The notes under the pieces: generated by a model
The model's input: the letters and a program-made list of their open reading frames with translations, nothing else
Database searches by the model: none
What the model was told of the DNA's origin: nothing
Assembly: GCF_001039355.2 (NCBI RefSeq)
Contig: NW_019775771.1
Span: 1 to 62,000 of the forward strand
DNA length: 62,000 nucleotides
Source: Lingula anatina
Taxonomy: Eukaryota; Brachiopoda; Lingulata; Lingulida; Lingulidae
Direction: 5' to 3'
Shown: positions 35,156-46,500 of the stretch, piece after piece
Layout of the letters: each line of letters starts with the position of its first letter
How positions within the stretch are numbered: the first letter of the stretch is position 1
Position numbers and translations under genes: made by a program

Positions 35156-38100
35156 TGTGTGTGTGTGGGTGGGGGGGTGTATATGGGCAAGTGTGAGCAT
35201 GTACAGCCTAGCATATGGGATCCTAAATACAAAAGATACATTTCAAAATAGAAGAACATACAATAACATCCACTTACCTCTCCTAAAGAGTAATAATCCA
35301 AAGGCATCTGGGACTCTGGGTATATATGTTCTAGATACCATCTAAAACTCTTGCATTTTAATCTTTCTCTTAATTGTTTTCTCTCTGTCACATCTCCAAC
35401 ATCTGTATTTTTTACACCTAAAATATAAAGCAATACCATGCATCTTTCCAATTCACATTGACCTTCAAACACCAACATTTATCAACAAATTACAACAAAA
35501 ATTATTCACAAGTGTCATCCAACAATCTTATTCTCCTGAACACCAATGACACTTAAAATGAACAATTCTTTCACTCCAATGATAAGAACATTTTTTTCAA
35601 TATTTTATGTTCTGAATAAAAAATCAAATCAGCAACAAAGATTTTGTACTTGATAAAGACCTTTACCTTGAAAATCATTTAACCACAGAGTCAAACAGCC
35701 TACATCAATTTAAAATTTAAGTTAAAACTAATCAAAACATGTTAGCATTATATTAAAGGTCTGTGACTTTACAAAAGCAAGCATTGATGTTGTGCAGTAA
35801 AATAAACAAATTAAAACGAAACACAGAAAAAAACATTGAATAATATTTAAACAATATTTCTGAACATGCTTCTACAATCACAAAAAATTCTGACAATCAA
35901 AAATTCACAACCAGAGAAAACACATGGCTAACAAGACAATTACACATGGAATGCATATGAATTATAAATTATTCTAGCAATAAAATGCATCAGTGGTCAT
36001 AAACAATGGTTTTTCTCAATAAAAATATAAATATATAAATGAATAATAATCAGCAAACATTAGGTGCATTAGGGGATAGCATTCATATCAATTAAATCAT
36101 TTAACATGAGAAATTCCCCACTGTGAGACAATGCAGCACACTAAAACAAAGTAATGCATTTTATCACTTATTACAACAAATAACATAAAAGAGAGAGAGA
36201 GAGAGAGAGAGACTTGACTTTTAGATTATCAAATATTCAGTAGCCTTTACTTCTTATAATACACACAACCAACCTGGGTTTATTTTATAAAAGAAATCTT
36301 TATAGTCATCCAACCAAACTTCCACAGTTCTCATTGCATTGTGGTTTAAAATCTTCACCACTCCACCTGGCCAGGAGTACGGGGATACTTTACGAAACAC
36401 GTGCCCTACACGGGAGCACGTGGATATAACGATTTGCCCCCCACACATCCAGACCTAAAAACAACATCAAAGGAAACAAAGAGGCAGTGAAATAAAGGCT
36501 TGACAACATAGAGGATACAATGACATATCAAAGTAGAAAGGGATGGCTAAAAAACAGCCAAAAGCTCAATAGATTAGCCAGTCATACCTGCAAAGAAGAT
36601 TCATGCATATTAATATAAAGTCTTTGTTGAAAAAATTGCCAAGTGGTGACATGCCTGATCACATGCTCCAAATTAGCCAATCAAACAACATGTAAATGTA
36701 AAGCACAAACCACATACATGCAGCCATGCTTCATGATTTAGACATTATAATACAGGAAATACTTTAAAGTACTACTAAGTAAGGGATTTATTGAGCCCCA
36801 TTAGAACAAAAACTCAAAGTGATAGTTGTTGGCACCAATGGCCTTCAGACAAAATGTGTCCATTATTTACCATCAGATGGCACCAGTAGTATCAGGCATA
36901 AACTTTTTAAACCATGGGGGATGTCGAAAAAGAAAAGACCCAGACATTGTGAACCTTGCATGAATGTACGTCATGTACACTTGGGAGTTACACCATGTCT
37001 GAGCCTCTTGTTTTGATTGGTGCCTGTCATAATACAAGTCAATACACTGGCAGTCAGGAAAGCCTGTGAGTAAGGCATCCTAGTGTACTTTGCAGGGGCG
37101 GATTAAGGCCGTCTTCTGGGTCTTCCAGAAGACTGTCAGATTTTCAAGTTTACACTGACAGGCATGTTATTTTTTGCTGTCAGAAGTCGGTCAAAAGTGG
37201 AGGATGGATCTACCATGATAATTTGGAAGACTGGCAAAAAATATCTCTGGATTCACCCCTGCTTTGTATTAACCTTTTTCATCTTTTCCGGAAATGGAAA
37301 TTGCATTGTGGGTAGGGTAGCCCTGCTACGTCGAAACACTTACAGTGGTGCTAAAAACCATGGCTGGGTTTACGTGCTTTTTGTCCCGCTGCTACAATAA
37401 CAGTAAGCGAGATCGACACATGAGGTTTAATAAGTTCCCAACAAACCCGTTAGAATGAAAAATATGGTAGAAAGAAAGAAAGAAAAATATAGCAGGTTTG
37501 GATCAAAAGCAGGGCACCGCGTTTGCGCTGAACATTTCGAAGGCGGGAAGAAAAACTATAATATGAGGAGATCAACGGCGCTTTAATAAAAAACAGAAAT
37601 GCTTAGTAAATCAACGGATATAACGAACTATCGGCTAATAGAACTCGGTGGTAAACAATGCGAGAAAAAAAACATTATAAAGATATGAAGAAAAAATTGA
37701 AGAATAGGCCGGGGCCTAAAAATAAAGAAAAGACTTCAAGCATGAGATTATGGTAAAAGAAAGTAAAAGTTGTTAAGTTTTACACGGGGATTCTACTTAC
37801 AAAAAATTCAAGAACTTTCACGACTCTTTGTGTAACAACAAAGAGAAGGTTTGAAAAGTTTTGTATGTAATGCCATTTTTGTGTGTGTTTTATTGATAAG
37901 TGATCATTTTAAATGTAGTATGCCTATCACAGGTTTTAGTCTCTCATAACCCTTAGTAGGGTGGGTTCTTTTTTTTTTAACGTGATATAAAAATTTTATT
38001 ATTATGTATCCAGTCCCGTATACGTATTACTGATTTGTACAAACGGGGCTAATATTATCAAGATCAACAGAGACATACGAAGAAGAAAGTACATCGGCTC

Positions 38101-41100
38101 TTGTTGAACGCGTTATCGGCAACTTTAATTATCTTCTGGGAAAGAGTCGAGAATTCCTGTCTTACCTATTTAACACTTAAAATTAGAAGGTTTTAATTAC
38201 AGAGGAAAGGTCGTAGTTGTGGCCGCCCCCCTTACCGAACAATTGAACAAGTAACACCTGATGCCTTATCAGGTACCAAACGATTAAATCAGTTCACCGA
38301 CGAACGATCTGCGTATCAGTTTTACCTGTATACACAGTAGGTACCGGTCAAACAATGCAGGGAATCTTTTCATTTTATCACTTCAAAAATATCTTAAGAC
38401 ATCCTTCAAACAAGACATAAAAATCGTTAAGAATTGACACTGCCGGTAAATGAGGTGATATCGCCACAGCTTGCATATGTAGGCCTACATGTAATAGGCC
38501 TATTGTGAAGACGTAGGCCTACGCACCTGTCCACACTCTTGAAAGCTGTGTACGAGTCTACTAGCTATTTTGATTTTATACATAAAAAAATAACGAGTCT
38601 CTTTCGCATATATTTATTATCAGAAGCATTTAAAAGAACTCTGAAGCTTTAGTTCGTCATCACTATTGACAGCGCAGCCAAGGCTCGGACGCTTAGGTGA
38701 AGTCTAGTTGTACAGCGCATCGTATTTAAACTGAGAAAGAAAACATTTAATTGCTTGATTCTCCGTCCAAATAGATGTATCTTGCCTACAGTTTACGCAT
38801 TTCTGTGCTTCAGCCACCTTTTTAGTTTGCCAGAAAGCAATGCACGCTTCATACGACCTTTTTATATGCGCACCTTGTACATCATCTACACCTAGCATTG
38901 CCATGCTGGAAACAGCAGAGGACCACCATGACCCCTGTGGCGCGCGGTTCCTGTCATGCGCACTTCGTATTTCCGCAAAAGATGAAAAAGGTTAATATGT
39001 GCACTTCACATAAACCTTGCTGACGCCGTGTCAGCTAACTATCAAGGTGTTCTTGCATTGTAAGAACATTGCATTGTAAGAACATTCACAATCTCAACTA
39101 CCCATATACAGGAGCATTCAGACAAACTAAACTCAGACTATCATGTCTCTAGATGATCTCATTAATTCAGAGGAATTACGGAAATTAATTTAATTTTGAT
39201 GATCTAAATCCTCCATCTTCCAGTTAAAACCGACTTACACTAATTAAGTCATTCAATTTACTTGTCTGGTAGCTTCATTTAGACCTTATGTCTGGCTTTT
39301 TTCAGTGTGTCTCAATGCTCTTTCAGATAATTTGAGATGGTGAGATGGAGGGAGAATCACATTATTATGACTCATGCAACAGAGATGAGCTAGTGCTACC
39401 AATTATACAAACGTGCTGTCACTGTTAACACTGTCTGTCAATCTTCAAAAGGGAAAATCCATTCTTATTCAATTCTATTTTTCAAAAATCGTGAATAAAA
39501 TTTACTCCAACTTATTCAATTTTATCCCATCACAATGCAAAAAATAAATTTTTTACCCTCAACAATTAACCAAATGGATTTCCTCCTTTACAAAAAGACA
39601 GAATTTGTAGCATTCCAAGGACAGCAAACTACCTGGATTAATCTTAAAATAAAAATCCTTCCAGTTATCCATCCAGACCTCTATTAACCTGGCATTGTTA
39701 TGGTTAATGATATGACCCGTGCCACCAGGGAAAGTATAGGGCGTTGCTTTGCGAAACACGTGCCCAACATGCGAACACGTGACTATTAGTAGAGTTCCAC
39801 CACACATCCAAATCTAACACAGCAGATGGAAGGGGGAGAGAGAAGAAAGAGCGAGGATGAAAAAATTGGGTAATTTGATAAGGTAACTTTTGTTTTTTTT
39901 TTTTAATTTATAAAACAGGTGGACATGGCTTGGCCATTAAAAATTTAAATTTTCAAACAAAGATGACTGCAAGTGTTATACAGTATTTTGTGCAATCTGC
40001 GACAGTTATAAGAATGGAGTTAGTTCAGAAGGTGAATTAGTAAAATTGTTAACTTAAAACCATAAACGAATTAATATTTGCTTTTAGGCATATTGTTATA
40101 TAGTCAAAAATGTTAGTGGTCTAATTATGAATTATAAACAATTGTGCAAACATATATCACCTGTATGGTGAAAAACATTGATATCTTTCNCCTAATGCTA
40201 TGTACTGATTGAAATTTGTTAAAATAAAGAAAGAAAGAAAGGGATAAAGAAAGAAAGAAAGAAGGAAGGATAAATCTAGAAAACGCTATGCAAACTCCTA
40301 TACTAAAAATGTAAGTATAAATTCTATTTGGCAGTTACAAGCCCATACCTACAATCTAAAACACTGATCTTAATTTTTTTGACTGATGATCTGTAAAGTT
40401 ACTTTTCTTCGTTAAATAACAACATGAATTTAGGAACTGAAGCTAAAAGAAAGATAACCACCAACCAGTGCTGCCCTCTATCTGCAGGAACAATTCTGCA
40501 GAACTCTCCCTAATTAGATAACACAGTCTGAAACTCAACAAATCTATTGGGTAATCACATTACTGTGAAATGGGATCCAATTCTGGCTTCTTAAATGGCA
40601 AATGGCTGTGCTCTCAGAAATTGGTTTTAGCAGCACACAAGACTTATTATCTGAAAGAGAAATATCACCTAAAAAGAGTCTTGTTGATGAGATATCATAT
40701 TCTATTCTCAGTTGTGAAACAGCATGCGAAATAGCATCTTTGACAGGTATATGACTAGATTCAAACTTAGGGAACAGCCTGAAGGACGAAGACTCTAGTC
40801 TTGCGTGACGCAATTCCCAAATTTAAAAATGCCAGTATTTGATGCCGCTTGCAATCTACTTTTACAACATAAGCGGTTCCTGTAAAATCAAGTCCCTCTT
40901 GGCTAATGGTACCTAGAACAAGGAGTTTATCACTTAACCTTGCAAACCCTAATAAAGTTGATGAGTGCTATTTGTTCTACTGCCGATATTAACTGATTGA
41001 CATCATGAAAAACCCATTCCTGAAGGTTTTTGTGAAATATGTGATTGAAGTGGCCTGGATGTTGTTAAAAAAAAAAGTTCCCTTAACATTGGTATCAAAC

Positions 41101-43236
41101 CCCAAATAAACCTGAGCTATTCTAAATTAAAGCGTGACAAATATCTAGAGCCAAAGTCCCAGATATACATGTCCCATATAAATGTGAACCTGGGCCCTTC
41201 TTTAATGATATTTGCTGATCAGAAGAAAAAAACTCAAATACACGACTTGAAAGCAAGGTGTATGGCACATCCACATATCCTACATATACATACACATAGT
41301 ATTTCAGTGCTATAAATCACAAAGTATTACATGTATTCATTAGGCAATCATTTTTCTTTGATTGAATTAAGAGAGAATTATGTGTAATAATAATGGAAAT
41401 AAGTGATGTAATAGTGGAGAAAAAAACACCTATTTTACAAAGAAAATGAAAGCCAAAATTCAAAGCAGGTCAGGTAAAGTAAAACTGAAAAACAATGGTG
41501 GTGCCATTAATACTGGTACTTTTATAGATAGTTGTGGAAAAAAAATAAATGTGGTATAATACCTCCATCTCATGACTTCCAACAAAATATAGACTGCATA
41601 GGAAATGATTTTTATCAATGGTGCATGTAACAACAACATCAAAGGACTGACTTAAAGATTAAGTGGCCCCCTTTCCATTTAACTGTAGCCCTCACAACCA
41701 AAAGTTCAACTAATAGTATCTTATCATAAGCATATAAATATTCTAGTCAATATTTAGACCAAGCCAGCTCAACTGTTATATATATTCTTTTTATTTGAAC
41801 TGTTTCGCAATGATATGAAGAATTGTTCAAAGCTATGATCATGATTCTAATGCAGATCCAAACATTTCACTGGCTGAGTACTAAACAGACCCTCTGACAC
41901 CAACAGAAACAAAATCTGATTATGGACGAATAAGTAACGAATATAATTTATCCTGATTGTATTTTCATCGATTCTATCATCATTATTGTTTTACTGTAAT
42001 CATATTATGGATTTTTATAACGTATCCAGACAGTGCGTAATATTCAATCTGAATTGGAAAAGAAAGGCAAAACTGAAGCGTCAGAAAGTGGCCTTTTTTG
42101 GCAAAAAATAAAAATAAATAAATAAAAATAAATAAATAAATAAATAAGTTTAAAATAAAAAAATAGAAATAGAAATAAATAAATAAATTAATTAAATTAA
42201 AAATTTGGAGAGTAACATATTCAGTGTCATTTTATGTCTGGAAATAAATTGCCAAAATCCAAAGTGTTAAATTTAGGGAAATGAAAAAAAAAAAAAAGGG
42301 ACAGGTTATTTTTTTTTAACTTTTTGTTTGTTGTCTGAATGAAAATTGTCAAAATAATGTTACTTACAGCTAGGTTAAAATTAACATGAGTTTCTGACCT
42401 AATAAAAATTATAAAAGAAATTTCAATATAGCAAAATAAATAAATAAATAAAAATAAAATAAAATAAACAGCCTTCTTAGCCGATCTGCAAGTAAAAAAG
42501 GTTAAAAAGAAGGCTCCGGCTTACTAGTATCAGAGCCAACTGAATGTCTGAGGCTATGTGACACATGTACCACAAACATGATTAACAACATTCCATAACA
42601 CCCTATTGTGTACAAATCAATAGAATAAAGGACACCTAGGGCTGGGTGCTACATTACCTCACTGAAAATGAAACTCTTCTATTTCATAATACTGTTCCCT
42701 CTTAAAATAACTTGTTTTGTCAAACTTGGAAACAAAGGCTATGCACATAAAAAATACACTGATAGGATTACTAGTACATATTTTTCTAAAGGTGAAAATG
42801 GCTCAGAAGACAGTGTTTGACTGATCACAAATGACATTTTCAAATTTCACCAGACATACTGAAAAAGCAGATCTTTAAGGAGCAAACTTTCCAAGACAAA
42901 AATGTCACCTCCTGTTACAGGAAACATAAAAGACAAAAGAAAAGTCATAAAATCAAAATGCAATAAGAACGTCACCATCATCATGAAATTCAAATTACTT
43001 TCAACCCCAAAGCGTACATATCAAACCATTATGGGACTGGCATGCAGCAGTATGTCTAAAAGTCAACTGAAATGTTTTAGAAGTTCATGATGTCAGTGTA
43101 ACATGTTAAGTTTCATGACAATGAAAAAATACTGTCAAGCTTACTCTTTCAATTGGGACATATTTTATTCTTTTTTTTTCAACATTTTATTAGCCTTCAA
43201 GGGGGAGGGGGGGCTTTAATAAGTCTAAATTCTCTG

Positions 43237-43291
<55 letters not shown>

Positions 43292-43439
43292 TATCCAGCT
43301 GTTTCACCTTTTAACCTGGCCCGGATCAGTCCACTTCTTTTCCCCATCCTCTCCACATGGACAGGCACTGGTAGCCGAGCTACTTCACGCTCTAGTTTCT
43401 TGCCCAAAAAATCTGAAAAAAAAAAAAATAATAAAATAA

Positions 43440-43473
<34 letters not shown>

Positions 43474-43474
43474 A

Positions 43475-43517
<43 letters not shown>

Positions 43518-46500
43518 AATAAAATAATAAATGACAGATACATGATTGATAAGATTTTAAAACAAACAGGAATGAAAATTTAAGAAGTGTTTATTTATGC
43601 AAAATGTTTGTTCACATAATAAAGATTACACTGACACTGATTCATAGCTTTGCATTGTATTGTAAGGCATGGCAGGCTGCAAAGGTCCTTCTAGCAAAAG
43701 GGAATAATTCAAAATAAGATAACTACTATTTCACTAATAGTCTGTTATCTTTTATCTCCTATGAAATCAATTTGCATTTCCTTTGTCATTTCCACTGCCA
43801 GGCCTTGTAACCTTAAATGCAAGTAAAACCTGCTGATAGCCACTAGGGCGTACAACGAGATAATGTAAAATCAAACAATTTATTATGCCAGATGGATTCA
43901 TTTGTCAGGGGACCTGAATTGTTATAACATGAAAATGCTTCTTGGTTTCCAATACCCCACAGCAAGTGGGCTGATAGGGATAAGATAACTTCACATTGAC
44001 TGTTATCATGACGTTTGTTCACACTCTCTCTCTCATATGTTATTTGTTGTTATGTTATTCATGTGATAATTTAATGCATTATATTGTTGTTATTGTCTGC
44101 ATTATTTTGTGCTACATTGTCTCACAGTGGGGAATTTTTCATGTTAAATGATTAAATTGCTATGAATGCGATCCCCTAATGCACCCTATGTTTCCTGATT
44201 ATATATACATATTTTCTATTGAGAAAAAACATAGTTTATTGCCACTGATGCATTTCATTGCTAGAATATTGTACGGCTCAACATTTAAGCTGGCCTGCTG
44301 GCCAGGGCCACTGAAAAAGTGAATTTCAGACCTGGGGTTACTGGCCTGAAGGGCAAATCAAATTCAGTGCACCAGTAATACGTAATATTTACCAGACTTC
44401 AGTGGCTTAAAGGGCCAGGGGAGAAAAAAATCACGTGTCAAGCACTGTATTGTACCAACCTCTCTCGCTGGCATCATCCACAAGGATAATTTCCTCTAAA
44501 AGATGGCGTGGTGAGCGTATGATGATGCTGTGAACAGTGCGCAGGAGGGTGGACCATGCCTCGTTGTGGAACACAATAACGACACTTGTCGTTGGCAGCT
44601 TGTCTACCGGGTAGTTCTTCTTCTTACAGCTGTAATTATAAGAATAAGAAGAAGAAGATAAAGAAATATGATTACAATAAGTGTTGTATAATAAATGTGC
44701 ATAAATTGAAAGATATTCCAGTATCAAAAACCTCAAATTTTCACAGATATATCAATCCTTAAACCTGATTCTGAGTTAAAAATTCCAAGTTTCTGAGTAA
44801 TTCTCATTGTGTGGGGACAGAAAAACATTATCTTTTTTCTATATATGTAAATTGAGGTTGTATTCTGAGTGAGTCTTCAGGACAAGTCGACAGGTACTAG
44901 CAAACAGACCAATCCGTCTTTGAGTTACTAGAGACAAAAGGGGACCTTTTACAATAAACCTGGAAAAAACTGTGAGCGCATGCATGCATGCATGCTTGTG
45001 TGTGTATGTGTATGCGCGCTGATGTGTGTGTGTGTGTTTGGGGGGGGGGGAGTGGGGAACAGGGAGAGTAGTAAGGAAAGAGCGAAATACAACAAATACA
45101 ACACCTCAGTATCTAGATTACCTGAAGACTTTGATGTCCAACTTACCCCTCCATCCTCACATCTGGCAGTGTCCTGTTCAGTGCTATCATGTCACTGGCC
45201 ATCAAGTTGAACTGATTGATTTTGAACATCTCCTTGGACTCTGCCTTCTTGTCCTCTGGAATGATCACAGGTTTGCCCATCTCTCCTGGGCCGTCTGGGG
45301 GCTTGGTATTAAATACTGGAAGAGATTCAGAGATCTGGGGATTAAATAAGTTCATCTGGGCGCAGGGTTTTTTTTCCTAGGATTAGGGCTACAGGTCATC
45401 TAAGATTATCATCTGTAATTTCCTACAAAATTTCAGGGAGTCCAAGCCATTATTAAAAAAAAAAAAAAAAAGACATCCAGCTGTCTTTAAAACCATCGGC
45501 CAGGCCATCCAGTGATGTCGGCGGCCGTCCAAATGGCGGCTAGACAGTTTGCTGGGAAAAGCCTTGTTTGGGTGTACTTTCTAATTAGCTAAGGTTAAAC
45601 AAGGATAATAACACTAAGGAAGACAGTGGACAAGAAGCAGCCAAGAAATTGTTCCACAATGAATTCTAACAGCAGTCTTTGCCATCCACAATGCTTATAA
45701 GTACTACTTACAAGTAAGAGGACCTATGAATGCAAATTCTTTTAATTTCCAATAAATATTTATCACTGTTATAATGAGTGGATCAAGCATGACGATAATT
45801 GATCTTGTGCAGAAACTGGAAAATTAGCTTGATAAATATTGTGTGTTACTCAAATCGTTTATTTTATATGTAAAGGAATTAATTCCCTCCCTTTCATTTT
45901 TATAGAAACATATTCTTGTGAGTTTTACACAATTTACTTTCTGTTTATCAGTAGTTCACATTGTATATAACGGTACTTACTAGTAAGACCTTCTTAAAAG
46001 GCAATCTTTTTCCATGCTTAATAAACAATTATCATATGACAAAGTTTGTGGTCTTTGTAATGTCAGTTAGACCAGATAAAATTGGTAAATTGGCTAACAG
46101 GTGAAGCCAACCCAAATTTTGATGAAATTAAAATTTTGTACCTTTTTTTCCATATGAAAAAAACTGCACTGGGTATTGGTTCGGTAAGTGAGAGAATTTA
46201 CAACTGATGTTTTATGCTTTAAAACTATCCTAAATATGGGATAAAAAGCCCTCCTTAAAAATAAAAATAATATGTCCAAGAATAATAAGAATAAAAAAAA
46301 AACAAAAAAAACTAAAATTTAGCTGCTATACTCTTCAAACATATTACAAAAAAACAAAACAAAAATTCTTCTACTAACCCTGTTTACAGAGAACTGCCAC
46401 TTTTTTTCTAGTCTTACACCATTTTCCCCCAATCATCCCCCCCCCTCCCACTCAGTCTCAGTCTTTTTCCCTATGCGACTTGTTGTAAGACTTTCACTCT

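Larger units (their letters stand above)
39814..43307 (-). other. Interval where two GALNT catalytic exons should be but are not found
   Basis: No minus- or plus-strand stretch encodes the DxH metal motif or the WGGEN-type motif. The interval holds AT-rich microsatellites, a single unresolved base at 40190 and an unidentified frameshifted protein remnant (about 40540-41064). Exon 4 ends in phase 1 and exon A begins in phase 0, so 3n+2 nucleotides of coding sequence must be missing. Confidence 0.7.

Noticed and set aside
45316-45355. Alternative acceptors giving a longer GALNT exon 2
   Set aside because: Both further upstream AGs introduce in-frame stops when joined to exon 1; only the TCTTCCAG site at 45316 keeps the frame.
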